DNA from: Palsa-504 sp963744005
GTDB lineage: Bacteria > Actinomycetota > Actinomycetes > Streptosporangiales > Streptosporangiaceae
Assembly (NCBI GenBank): GCA_963744005.1
Contig: CAVURU010000003.1
Location: forward strand, 1,922,001 to 1,986,000
Direction: 5' to 3'
DNA length: 64,000 nt
Position numbers and translations under genes: made by a program. Below the pieces are notes generated by a model, which saw only the letters and a program-made list of their open reading frames with translations, had not been told where the DNA came from and did no database searches. Below, in pieces: positions 8,300 to 16,568 of this stretch (position 1 is the stretch's first letter; the number at the start of each line of letters is the position of its first letter).

Positions 8300-10966
8300 T
8301 CAGCCCTTGCGGCGGCGCGGGCCGAGGCGCAGCAGGCGGACCCAGGCCAGCAGGGAGAAGACGAGAGCCAGGCCGAGCAGGATGCCCATGTCCCGCAGCC
8401 AGGCCCCGGCCGAGTGGACCCACAGCGGGTCGGTGAAGTTACCCGGCTGGCTGGGCATGATGACGTTGAGGTCCGAGGTGGAGGCCACGGCGCCGAAACC
8501 CCAGCGGGACGGGGAGATCCAGGCCAGCTGGGACAGCCCGGCCTTGCCCGCCAGCGCCACCACGCCGCCGGACAGGATGACCTGCACCATGGTCAGCAGG
8601 ACCAGGAAGGGCATCGCCTTCTCCGACGTGCTGACCAGGGCGGAGACCAGCAGGCCGAGGCACATCGAGGCCACGGAGAGCACCGCCAGCGCGATCAGGA
8701 TCTCGACCAGCGGCAGGCCGGTAATGAACGAGCCGCTGGCCGGCATCGGCCGCCCGCCCAGCCCGATCAGGACCAGGAGGAAGGACTGCAGGATGACGAT
8801 GACGCCGAGAACGACCAGCTTGGAGGCCAGGTAGGCACCGGAGGACAACCCGGCGGCCCGTTCCCTGACGTAGATATTTCGTTCCTTGACCAGTTCTCGC
8901 ACCGAGCTCGCGGCACCGGACAGGCAGGCGCACACGACGAGCAGGAGCAGGGTCTCGCTGGCGGCCTGGTTCGTGTGGGCCGGCCCGGCCAGGCCCTGTT
9001 TCGAGCCGACCAGCCGGATCAGCACGCCCAGGATGATGGGCAGCAGCGCCATGAACAGCAGGTAGCCGCGGTCGGCCGCGATGACCCGGAGGTACCGGCG
9101 GGTCAGCGTGCCCATCTGCTTGAACGCGCCGCGCCGCTGGGGCACGACCTCGGGCATGTCGCCGGCGTCCTGGTCGCCCACGGCCGGCCGGGAGCGCTGG
9201 CCCAGGACGTACTGCGCGTGCGCCGGGGAGGCCAGGTACTCGGCGGCCCAGTCACGGTCGGGGTAGGCGTCAAAAGCCTGGAAGACCTCGGCCCAGCCGT
9301 TCAGGCCGAAGTAGTTCAGTCCCTCGTCGGGCGGCCCGTAGTAGGCGATCTTCCCGCCCGGGACCAGGACGAGCAGCCGGTCGCAGTTGTCGAGGTTGGC
9401 CACGCTGTGCGTGACGACGATGACGGTACGGCCGTCGTGGGCCAGGTCGCGCATCTGCTCCATGACGGACTTGTCCAGGCCCGGGTCCAGGCCCGACGTC
9501 GGCTCGTCCAGGAACAGCAGGGACGGCTTGGTCAGCAGTTCCTGGGCCACGTTGACCCGCTTGAGCTGGCCGCCGGACAGCCGGTCTGCGCGCGTGTTGG
9601 CGTGCTTGGTCAGGCCGAGCTCGGACATGACCTCATCGACCCGGGCGTCCCGCTCGTGGGCGCCGGTGTCGGCCGGGAAGCGGAGCTCGGCGGAGTACTG
9701 CAGGGCCCGGCGCGCGGTCAGCTGGGTGTGCAGCACGCTTTCCTGCGGGACCAGGCCGATGCGGTGCCGGAGCTCGGCGTAGTTGCGGTACAGGTCACGG
9801 TTGTCGTACAGCACGGTGCCGGTGTCGGCCGGGCGCATCCCGGTCAGCGCGCCGAGCAGCGTCGACTTGCCCGCGCCACTGGGCCCGATGACGCCGACCA
9901 GGCTTTTCTCCGGGATGGGGAAGCTGACGTGGTTGAGCAGGATCTTCCCGCCGCCGACCTGGACGACCAGGTCCTGAGCGGCAAAAGAGATCTGGCCGTC
10001 GTCGACGTACTGCCGCAGCTCGCCGCCGGCCAGCCGGAAGGTGGAGCGCCCGATGCTGACCAGATCGGTCTCGCTGAGCACCGCGGAGGACACCCGGCGG
10101 CCGTTGACGAACGTGCCGTTGTGGCTGCCCAGGTCGACGATCTCGTACGCCCCGGTGGGTGACCGGCGCAGCTCGGCGTGATGCCGGGAGACGTCAAGGT
10201 CGGGCAGGACCAGGTCGTTGTCCGGGACGCGGCCGATGCGCAGGGCCTTGACCGGCAACGGCATCCGCGAGGTCGGCCGGCGGTCCACGCTGGGCAGCAG
10301 GTGGGGCGGGATGACCGGCCCGCCCGCGGCAGGCGGCTCGACGGGCGGCTGGGGCTCGACGGGCGGCTGGGGCGGAGCCGGGCGGCCCGCGTCCCGCGGG
10401 GGCAGCTCGGCGATGCGCGACGCACCGGACAGCGGCCGGTCGCCGGCGGGCGGCAGCGGGGTGCCGACGGGCGGGGAAACGGGGGCGGCCGACGGCGGAG
10501 CGGCGGCGGCGGCCACGGGCGAGGCAGCGGCGGCCACGGGTGAGGCGGCCGCGCTCGGGCCATACTGCGGCACGCAGCGGAGCACCGGCCCGTCATCGGG
10601 GTTGCCGAGGTGCACGACGCAGTCGTCGGCGATCGGGACCCGGTCGATGCGCTGTCCCCCGATGAAGGTGCCGTTGGTGCTGCCGACGTCCTCCAGGAGC
10701 CAGGTCTCACCGTCGAGCCGCAGCACGCCGTGCCGCCACGAAACCCGGGAATCCGCCACCACGATGTCGGACTTCGGGTCGCGCCCGATGCGGTAAACCG
10801 CGCCCGCCTGGAGCGTGCTTTCCGAGGCCCTGGTCCGCACCACGAGGGCCGGCGGCCCAGCTGCGCCCGGGGCGCCGGAGGACATAGGCGGCGCCTCGGC
10901 CAGACCGGCCGGGGCAAGCCCATGAGGTGGCTGCTGGCCTGGCCATTCGGAGTTCTCGGGTGGCAT
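8300..10966 (-). CDS. FHA-FHA-ABC ATPase-ABC2 permease fusion (Rv1747-like exporter)
   Basis: Single-chain ABC exporter of 888 residues, close in layout to mycobacterial Rv1747. Domains in order: first FHA domain (about 45-130, core GRDPKSD, RVSWRHG and GSTNGTF), a Pro/Ala-rich linker, second FHA domain (about 235-315, GRVPDND, VSRHHAEL and GSHNGTF), ABC ATPase (Walker A GPSGAGKST near 361, signature LSGGQLKRV near 462, Walker B LLFLDEPTSGLD), then six or so membrane helices of the ABC-2/ABCG type from about 625 to the end. In Rv1747 the FHA domains bind phosphothreonines under Ser/Thr kinase control and the exporter affects cell-wall lipids; that link is inferred here. No STK gene is nearby. 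The start ATG is 10964-10966. Confidence 0.93.
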   Translation of the reverse strand: MPPENSEWPGQQPPHGLAPAGLAEAPPMSSGAPGAAGPPALVVRTRASESTLQAGAVYRIGRDPKSDIVVADSRVSWRHGVLRLDGETWLLEDVGSTNGTFIGGQRIDRVPIADDCVVHLGNPDDGPVLRCVPQYGPSAAASPVAAAASPVAAAAAPPSAAPVSPPVGTPLPPAGDRPLSGASRIAELPPRDAGRPAPPQPPVEPQPPVEPPAAGGPVIPPHLLPSVDRRPTSRMPLPVKALRIGRVPDNDLVLPDLDVSRHHAELRRSPTGAYEIVDLGSHNGTFVNGRRVSSAVLSETDLVSIGRSTFRLAGGELRQYVDDGQISFAAQDLVVQVGGGKILLNHVSFPIPEKSLVGVIGPSGAGKSTLLGALTGMRPADTGTVLYDNRDLYRNYAELRHRIGLVPQESVLHTQLTARRALQYSAELRFPADTGAHERDARVDEVMSELGLTKHANTRADRLSGGQLKRVNVAQELLTKPSLLFLDEPTSGLDPGLDKSVMEQMRDLAHDGRTVIVVTHSVANLDNCDRLLVLVPGGKIAYYGPPDEGLNYFGLNGWAEVFQAFDAYPDRDWAAEYLASPAHAQYVLGQRSRPAVGDQDAGDMPEVVPQRRGAFKQMGTLTRRYLRVIAADRGYLLFMALLPIILGVLIRLVGSKQGLAGPAHTNQAASETLLLLVVCACLSGAASSVRELVKERNIYVRERAAGLSSGAYLASKLVVLGVIVILQSFLLVLIGLGGRPMPASGSFITGLPLVEILIALAVLSVASMCLGLLVSALVSTSEKAMPFLVLLTMVQVILSGGVVALAGKAGLSQLAWISPSRWGFGAVASTSDLNVIMPSQPGNFTDPLWVHSAGAWLRDMGILLGLALVFSLLAWVRLLRLGPRRRKG

Positions 10967-11182
10967 GTCAAAGAGTGTAGAGCGACCAGCCCCAAACAGG
11001 AATCGACTGAACAATTCAGGGGTTGGCAGCGGTTTTGGCCCGGCGACCCGCTGGCACGCTCGATACTGGAGCGTCCGGAGTCTTGATCCAGGCAAACCAT
11101 CGGCAGAGGCTGGGAACATGATCGGTGTCGATGCGCATCGCGCGGGCATGACCACGGGGGCTGCGACGCCGGCAGGCCCGCG
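10967..11182. other. divergent intergenic region, ABC exporter / LmeA-like gene
   Basis: 216 bp between divergent starts. It holds a small inverted repeat CTGAACAATTCAG around 11008-11022 near the exporter side and otherwise no recognised operator, RNA or gene. Confidence 0.4.
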
Positions 11183-12049
11183 ATGAGCTCCGATCCCACC
11201 CGGCCGTTGCCGGAGTGGCGGCAGCAGCAGCCGCCCGAGTGGCCGCAACAGCCGTCGCAGTGGCCGCAGCAGCCGCAGCAAGGGTCGCAATGGCCGCAGC
11301 AGCCGGGCCGGGGCGAGCCGCCGACGGTGATGGGCCGCCCGCCCGGGCCGCCGCCGCGCCGGCGCCGGCGGCGGGGCCCGTTCATCGTGCTGATCACGCT
11401 GCTGGTGATCGTCGTGCTGCTGGTGGTCAGCGACCGGGTGGCCAACGCCTACACCGAGAACCGGATGGCCAGCCAGGTCCAGTCCTCGCTCGGGCTGTCG
11501 GGCAAGCCGACCGTGACCATCCACGGGTTCCCGTACTGGACGCAGCTGGCCGCGCGGGACTTCAAGACCGTGACCGTCACGGGCAGCAACGAGACGATCA
11601 ACTCGCCCAGCGCCGGCGGCGGGGCGCTGAAGATCGCCAGCCTGAACGCGACGCTGCACGGGCTGCACATTCACGGGACCAACAGCGCGTCGGTCGACCA
11701 GTTCGACGCCACCGCCCTGGTCACGTTCACCGCGCTGGGCAGTGTCGGCGGCATCCCGCAGGGCATCACGCTGAGCCAGGACGGCGGGAACCGGATCAAG
11801 GCGAACATCAGCCTCGGCCCGTTCAGCGAGACGGCCGTGGCCGAGGTGACGCAGACGGGCACGAACAAGATCAACATCAAGATCATCGACGCCGGCGACA
11901 TCCCGACCGAGGCCCTCGGGAACCTGGCCGACTTCAGCGTCACGATCCCGAAGCTTCCCTCGGGCGTGACCATCCAGAAGGTCAGCGTGACCCAGCAGGG
12001 CATCCAGGTGGCTCTCACCGGCCACAACACGGACCTCAGCCAGAGCTGA
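11183..12049 (+). CDS. LmeA-like phospholipid-binding protein (DUF2993)
   Basis: Membrane-anchored protein of 288 residues with a single N-terminal helix (GPFIVLITLLVIVVLLVVSD, about 65-84) preceded by an RRRRRR patch, so the C-terminal DUF2993 domain (about 95-280) is outside the cell. Mycobacterial LmeA binds phosphatidylinositides and affects lipomannan elongation; lipid binding is therefore likely, glycolipid function uncertain. The cytosolic N-terminus consists of WPQQP repeats encoded by imperfect TGGCCGCAGCAGCCG units, a low-complexity tail common in actinobacterial membrane proteins. It heads a tight run with a HIT protein (8 nt gap), a methyltransferase and a UbiA-like protein. Confidence 0.82.
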   Translation: MSSDPTRPLPEWRQQQPPEWPQQPSQWPQQPQQGSQWPQQPGRGEPPTVMGRPPGPPPRRRRRRGPFIVLITLLVIVVLLVVSDRVANAYTENRMASQVQSSLGLSGKPTVTIHGFPYWTQLAARDFKTVTVTGSNETINSPSAGGGALKIASLNATLHGLHIHGTNSASVDQFDATALVTFTALGSVGGIPQGITLSQDGGNRIKANISLGPFSETAVAEVTQTGTNKINIKIIDAGDIPTEALGNLADFSVTIPKLPSGVTIQKVSVTQQGIQVALTGHNTDLSQS

Positions 12050-12057
12050 CCGGCCCG

Positions 12058-12480
12058 ATGCCGCAGGCGTGCGCGTTCTGCGCCATCATCCGCGGGGAGG
12101 AAAAGGCCGCGGTCGTGCTGGAGACGGACCGGCTGATCGCCTTCCTCGATCACCGGCCGCTGTTTCCTGGCCATACACTGCTCGTGCCCAAGGAGCACAT
12201 GGTCCTGCTCAGCGACCTGCCCGCCGAGCAGGGGCCGGAGTTCTTCCGTACGGCCCAGCGGCTGGAGCGCGCGGTCGAGGACGGCCTGGCCGCGGACGGC
12301 TCGATGGTCCTGGTCAACAACGTGATCAGCCAGTCGGTGCCGCACCTGCACCTGCACGTCATCCCGCGGCGCAAGAAAGACGGGCTGCGCTTCTGGCTCG
12401 GGCCGCGGGCCAAGTACGACTCGCCCGGGGAAGCCGAGGGATACGCCGAACGGATCCGGGGTGCGCTGCCGCTGGAGTAA
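12058..12480 (+). CDS. HIT family nucleotide hydrolase/transferase
   Basis: Histidine-triad protein of 140 residues. The HLHLHVIP motif gives His96, His98 and His100, the last being the usual nucleophile for nucleotidyl transfer; CAFC at residues 5-8 is the zinc-binding pair found in many bacterial HIT proteins of the Fhit/HINT branch. Substrate is not predictable: relatives hydrolyse adenosine phosphoramidates or dinucleoside polyphosphates. It starts 8 nt after the LmeA-like stop codon, indicating co-transcription. Confidence 0.92.
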   Translation: MPQACAFCAIIRGEEKAAVVLETDRLIAFLDHRPLFPGHTLLVPKEHMVLLSDLPAEQGPEFFRTAQRLERAVEDGLAADGSMVLVNNVISQSVPHLHLHVIPRRKKDGLRFWLGPRAKYDSPGEAEGYAERIRGALPLE

Positions 12481-12558
12481 CGGGGCGTACGGCAGTGAAC
12501 CGTTGGGTACGGCTCAACCGTTCCCCTATCTGCCGATCCCCTCCCCTTCGAGGCCTTT

Positions 12559-13362
12559 ATGCCTGCCGACTTTCCCGGTCCCAACCGCTTCGCCCGCGAC
12601 CTGTTCGGCCCGCTGCCCGCCCGGTATGACCGCCTGGAGGCGATCCTGTCGCTGGGGCAGAACGGACGATGGCGTTCGGCCATGGTCGACCACGCGCTGG
12701 AAGGGGCGCGGGCTGGGGGCGGCGCTGGGGACGTTGGGGGTTCTGCGGGCGGCGGGGGTTCTGCGGGCGGCGGGACCACTGGTCCGCTGATCCTGGACGT
12801 TGCTTCGGGAACGGCGGGGGTGGCGTTGCTGTTGGAGCGGCGGGCCGGCTGCCGGGTGGCGGGGGTGGACCTGACCGAGGAGATGCTGCGGGAGGGGCGC
12901 CGGCGGGTGGCGGCGGCCGGGCGGGGGCAGCGGATCGGGCTGGTGGCCGGGCGGGCGGAACAGCTGCCCTTCCCCGACGGCCACTTCGACGCGCTGACGT
13001 TCACCTACCTGCTCCGGTACGTCGAGGACCCGCAGGCGACGCTGGCCGAGCTAGGCCGGGTGCTGCGGCCGGGCGGCGCCATGGCCAGCCTGGAGTTCTG
13101 CGCGCCGGACAGCCCGGTCTGGGGGCCGGCCTGGTGGGCCTACACCCGGCTGGTGCTGCCGGCCGGCGGGCTGCTGCTGGGCGGGCGGGAGTGGTACCGG
13201 GTGGGCCGCTTCCTCGGGCCGAACATCTCCGCCCACTACCGCCGCTACCCGGTCGACTGGACGATGCGGGCCTGGGAGAAGGCGGGCTTCACCGACGTGG
13301 GGGCCCGGACCATGAGCCTGGGCGGCGGCCTGGTCATGTGGGGCACCCGTGGCGGCGCCTGA
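12559..13362 (+). CDS. MenG/UbiE-like class I SAM methyltransferase
   Basis: SAM-dependent methyltransferase of 267 residues with the UbiE/MenG pattern: FDRVAPRYD-like N-terminus (LFGPLPARYDRLEAILSLGQ), motif I LDVASGTAGVA, acidic VDLTEEML, and FDALTFTYLLRYV followed by LRPGGAMASLEF. This family C-methylates demethylmenaquinone, but it is not next to men genes and could act on another prenylated ring. An 18-bp duplication (GGGGGTTCTGCGGGCGGC twice, 12736-12771) expands a Gly/Ser linker before motif I. It overlaps the next gene by 14 nt, so the two products probably act together. Confidence 0.82.
   Translation: MPADFPGPNRFARDLFGPLPARYDRLEAILSLGQNGRWRSAMVDHALEGARAGGGAGDVGGSAGGGGSAGGGTTGPLILDVASGTAGVALLLERRAGCRVAGVDLTEEMLREGRRRVAAAGRGQRIGLVAGRAEQLPFPDGHFDALTFTYLLRYVEDPQATLAELGRVLRPGGAMASLEFCAPDSPVWGPAWWAYTRLVLPAGGLLLGGREWYRVGRFLGPNISAHYRRYPVDWTMRAWEKAGFTDVGARTMSLGGGLVMWGTRGGA
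12736..12771 (+). repeat. 18-bp exact duplication inside methyltransferase gene
   Basis: Two identical adjacent copies of GGGGGTTCTGCGGGCGGC, in frame, encoding a Gly/Ser/Ala linker. Same kind of linker minisatellite as in the HNH and TetR genes of this window. Confidence 0.8.
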
Positions 13363-14095
13363 CGGGCCGGACGGCACGGCCCCGGCCTACTACGCGGCCC
13401 GGCCCGGCGGCTGGCGGGACTGGTGGACACTGCTGCACCCGCCGTACACGGCCTGGCACCTGTCCTACGTGGTCATCGGCGCGGCGCTGGCCCCGCAGGT
13501 CCAGGTGAGCAGGCTGATCGCGACCGTGCTGGCCTTCTTCCTGGCCGTGGGGCTGGCCGCGCACGCGCTGGATGAGCTCAACGGCCGGCCGCTGCGGACC
13601 CGGATCCCGTCGGCGGTCCTGGTCGCGGTGGCCGCGGCGGGCCTGGCCGGCGCGCTGGCGCTGGGCGTGGCGGGGGTCATAATGGTCGGCTGGCCGCTGA
13701 TCCCGTTCATGGTGGCGGGCCCGGTGCTGGTCATCGCCTACAACGCCGAGCTTTTCGGCGGCCTGATCCACACCGATCTCGGCTTCGCCGCCGCGTGGGG
13801 CGCGTTCCCGCTGCTGACCGGTTACGTGGCGCAGGCCGGGACGCTGGCCGTGGCCCCGGTGCTGGCCGCGGCCGCGGCCTTCTACCTGTCCACCGCCCAG
13901 CGGCGGCTCAGCACCCCGGCCCGGGACCTGCGGCGCCGGGCGGTGCGGGTGGAGGGCACCATCACCAGGCGGGACGGCCAGGCCGTCCCGGTGACCGCCG
14001 CGGGACTGCTCAAGCCGCTGGAAGAGGCGCTGCGGGCCGCGTCCTGGGGCATTGTCCTGCTCGCCGCCGCCCTGGCCGTGGCCCGGCTAAGCTGA
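13349..14095 (+). CDS. UbiA-like polytopic membrane protein
   Basis: Hydrophobic protein of 248 residues with about seven or eight predicted helices. The segment AHALDELNGRPLRTRI sits where UbiA prenyltransferases have their first Asp-rich motif (NDxxDxxxD) and resembles diverged actinobacterial UbiA-superfamily proteins; the second motif is represented at most by the Asp in IHTDLGFAAAWG. Prenyl transfer is therefore possible but unproven. GTG start lies inside the methyltransferase gene (14-nt overlap), giving translational coupling. The pair is reminiscent of the last two steps of quinone biosynthesis (prenylation, ring methylation), but the aromatic substrate is unknown. Confidence 0.55.
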   Translation: MAAPDGPDGTAPAYYAARPGGWRDWWTLLHPPYTAWHLSYVVIGAALAPQVQVSRLIATVLAFFLAVGLAAHALDELNGRPLRTRIPSAVLVAVAAAGLAGALALGVAGVIMVGWPLIPFMVAGPVLVIAYNAELFGGLIHTDLGFAAAWGAFPLLTGYVAQAGTLAVAPVLAAAAAFYLSTAQRRLSTPARDLRRRAVRVEGTITRRDGQAVPVTAAGLLKPLEEALRAASWGIVLLAAALAVARLS

Positions 14096-14141
14096 GGTGT
14101 CGGAGCCCTCACCAGGTCGGCCTTGACCAATTGCCCTAATT

Positions 14142-14157
14142 TGGGAGGAACCTCCCA
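14142..14157. promoter_or_regulatory. perfect palindrome upstream of SpoIIE-type gene
   Basis: TGGGAGG-AA-CCTCCCA is a perfect 7+7 inverted repeat about 100 nt before the phosphatase start. It may be an operator or the terminator of the preceding gene; no T-run follows, which favours an operator. Confidence 0.3.
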
Positions 14158-14179
14158 TTCGGGATTAAGGTGAGTCATC

Positions 14180-14204
14180 GGAACTCCTGTCTGAACGTGC
14201 CGTC
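14180..14204 (+). promoter_or_regulatory. candidate ECF-type promoter (GGAAC-N16-CGTC)
   Basis: GGAAC at 14180-14184 and CGTC at 14201-14204, separated by 16 nt, match the -35/-10 pattern recognised by SigE-type ECF sigma factors of actinomycetes. It would start transcription near 14211, giving a leader of about 50 nt before the phosphatase ATG. Prediction only. Confidence 0.3.
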
Positions 14205-14258
14205 CGTGGCCCATAATTAACGAGAGCGCAGCCAGCGATGCCAGCAGGAGACAAGCAC

Positions 14259-16541
14259 ATGACATCGGGCATGTCGGCGAAAGGCAGCGCACTCGGGGCA
14301 GACGGTTCCGGGAGCGCGGCCCCGCTGAAGCGTGCCCCGGCCCCGCGGAACCCGGAAAGCTCGGGCCGCCGCGGCCGCGGCCGGCCGGGCCGGAACGGCA
14401 ACCGCCCCGATTCACAGGAGGCTGGCATCGTCGACACCGCGGGGGCTCTGGACGGAGGCCTCGGCGCCGAGAGCGTGCCGCCCGCGCTCTCCTCGTCGGT
14501 GCTCACCCTCATCCTCGGCATCGACTACGACGGGCGGATCGTGCAACACGACCGCACCGCGCCGCGCATCCTGGCGCGTGAGTCGGACGAGCTGCTCGGC
14601 GCGCAGCTCAACGACCTGACGCCCGAGCCGGAAGAAAGCGCCGCCGCGGTCAGCGGACTGATCGAGGCGATCCGGGCCGACCGCGAGGGCACCGCCATGC
14701 TCACCGTCGGGACCGGCGAGGGCTGGTCGGCCGAGGCGGTGGTGACGGTGCACCCGATGCGGGCGGGCGACGGCAGCCTGGCCGCGCTGGCCATGCTGCG
14801 CATCCCGGTCCCGCAGGCCGAGCGGTTCGTCGACCCGGCGGTCATGCGCAAGCAGATGCTGGACGACGCGTTCACCAGGATCGGCGACACCCTGGACATC
14901 GAGCAGGTGGCCAGCGAGCTGCTGGCCGCGCTCGTGCCGCACTTCTGCAACGCGGCCGACCTGCTGCTGCTGGAGAGCCTGGCGGGCGACGACGAGCTGC
15001 CCGGCGGCGGCCCGGAGGGCTCGGTGCCGCTGCGCCGGATCGCGCTGCGGCACGAGCTGGCCGACCCGGGCTGGGAGGCCGCCTTCCCGACCGGCGAGAT
15101 CCTGCGCTACCCGGCCAACACGCCGTACTACGAGTGCATGGACACGGCCAAGCCGGTGCTGGAGGCCACCATCAGCAAGGCCCGGGCCAACGAGATCGCC
15201 AAGGCCTGGCAGCGCAAGCCGGTGGCCAAGCTGCTGTCGGGTGCCTCGATGCTGATGCTCCCGCTGGTCGCGCGGGGCACCACCCTGGGCTTCTTCGCCT
15301 GCACCCGGCAGGAGGGCTTCCGCCGGTTCGACGCCTACGACATCGAGATCGGGATGGACTTCGCGTCCCGGGCCGCGATGTTCATCGACAACGCCCGGCG
15401 GTACAGCCGGGAGCACGCGACCGCGCTGACCCTGCAGCGCAGCATGCTGCCGACCGGGCTGTCCTTCCCGTCCTCGGTCGAGGTCCGGCATCGCTACCTG
15501 CCGGGCAGCAAGCTGATCGAGGTGGGCGGGGACTGGTATGAGTCCATCGCGCTGCCCGGCGGCCGGGTGGCCCTGGTGGTCGGGGACGTGGCCGGGCACG
15601 GCGTACGGGCCGCGGTCACCATGGGCCGGCTGCGGACCGCCATCCACACCCTGGCCATGCTGGAGATGACCCCGGCCGAGGCCCTGCAGCAGCTGGACGA
15701 GCTCATGCACACCCTCGGCGAGCGCGAGCCGCACTTCGCCACGTGCGTCTACGCGGTCTACGACGCGGTGAGCGGCGACTGCGAGGTGGCGGTGGCCGGC
15801 CACCTGCCGCCGCTGCTGGTGCACCCGGACGGCACCAACGAGCTGCTGGACGTCCCGCCCGCGCCGCCGCTGGGCATCGGCAACGGCGAGGTGGAGAGCC
15901 GGCAGTTCAAGGTGGAGGACGGCAGCCTGTTCGTCCTGTACACCGACGGCCTGGTCGAGAACAAGGGCCAGGACATCAGCGACGGGCTGGCCCGGCTGCA
16001 GGGCATCTTCGGCCCCGGCTCGCCCACCCGCCCGCTCGAGGACCTGTGCAAGGCCAGCCTGGACGGGGTGTACTCCGACCACCAGCGCGACGACATCGCG
16101 CTGCTGATCGCGCGGTTGCGGCGGCTGCCGGAGGACAACCACGCCTCCTGGACGTTCGAGCCCAAGCTGACCTCGGTGCGGGAGGCCCGCGCGGCGCTGG
16201 CCGAGCCGATGAAGCGCTGGGACCTGGAGGACATGCTCCCCATCACCGAGCTGCTCGTCTCCGAGCTGGTCACCAACGCCATCCGGTACTCCCACGGCGA
16301 CATCACGCTGCGGCTGGTCAAGGAGAAGGCGCTGGTCTGCGAGGTGCTGGACAACTCGGCGGCGCTGCCCCGGCTGCGCCAGGCCAACGGCGACGACGAG
16401 AACGGCCGCGGCCTGCAGGTGGTGCGCCAGCTCTCCAAGCGGTGGGGGGCGCGCCGCACGCCGGCCGGCAAGGTGGTCTGGTGCGAGCAGCCGCTGCCCG
16501 GGGTGCCGGGGCCGATGGAGGACTGGCAGCCCCTGCACTAA
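14259..16541 (+). CDS. PAS-GAF-SpoIIE phosphatase with C-terminal anti-sigma-type HATPase
   Basis: Multidomain signalling protein of about 760 residues. In order: a disordered charged N-terminus (1-75), PAS domain (about 80-180), GAF domain (about 190-380), SpoIIE/PP2C Ser phosphatase (about 390-617, with GGDWYESI, VGDVAGHG and YTDGLVE supplying metal ligands), and an RsbW-like HATPase (about 627-747, N-box LVSELVTNAIRYSHG and the D/N-rich GRGLQVV). Such proteins control anti-sigma-factor antagonists by phosphorylation and dephosphorylation in stress and development. The start is the ATG at 14259, 8 nt after AGGAG (14246-14250); an upstream in-frame ATG at 14238 lacks such a site. No antagonist or sigma gene is adjacent. 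Confidence 0.92.
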   Translation: MTSGMSAKGSALGADGSGSAAPLKRAPAPRNPESSGRRGRGRPGRNGNRPDSQEAGIVDTAGALDGGLGAESVPPALSSSVLTLILGIDYDGRIVQHDRTAPRILARESDELLGAQLNDLTPEPEESAAAVSGLIEAIRADREGTAMLTVGTGEGWSAEAVVTVHPMRAGDGSLAALAMLRIPVPQAERFVDPAVMRKQMLDDAFTRIGDTLDIEQVASELLAALVPHFCNAADLLLLESLAGDDELPGGGPEGSVPLRRIALRHELADPGWEAAFPTGEILRYPANTPYYECMDTAKPVLEATISKARANEIAKAWQRKPVAKLLSGASMLMLPLVARGTTLGFFACTRQEGFRRFDAYDIEIGMDFASRAAMFIDNARRYSREHATALTLQRSMLPTGLSFPSSVEVRHRYLPGSKLIEVGGDWYESIALPGGRVALVVGDVAGHGVRAAVTMGRLRTAIHTLAMLEMTPAEALQQLDELMHTLGEREPHFATCVYAVYDAVSGDCEVAVAGHLPPLLVHPDGTNELLDVPPAPPLGIGNGEVESRQFKVEDGSLFVLYTDGLVENKGQDISDGLARLQGIFGPGSPTRPLEDLCKASLDGVYSDHQRDDIALLIARLRRLPEDNHASWTFEPKLTSVREARAALAEPMKRWDLEDMLPITELLVSELVTNAIRYSHGDITLRLVKEKALVCEVLDNSAALPRLRQANGDDENGRGLQVVRQLSKRWGARRTPAGKVVWCEQPLPGVPGPMEDWQPLH

Positions 16542-16568
16542 GGGCGCGGCACTGAGGGCGCGGCACTA
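16541..16568. repeat. 14-bp tandem duplication between convergent genes
   Basis: AGGGCGCGGCACT followed by G or A is present twice head to tail. It spans the phosphatase stop region and the stop codon of the convergent diguanylate cyclase gene; no hairpin is formed. Confidence 0.6.

Noticed and set aside
8300..12025. One 1241-codon open frame on the minus strand
   Set aside because: Only the part after the ATG at 10966 is the FHA-ABC exporter; the remainder is the antisense shadow of the LmeA-like gene and low-complexity DNA.
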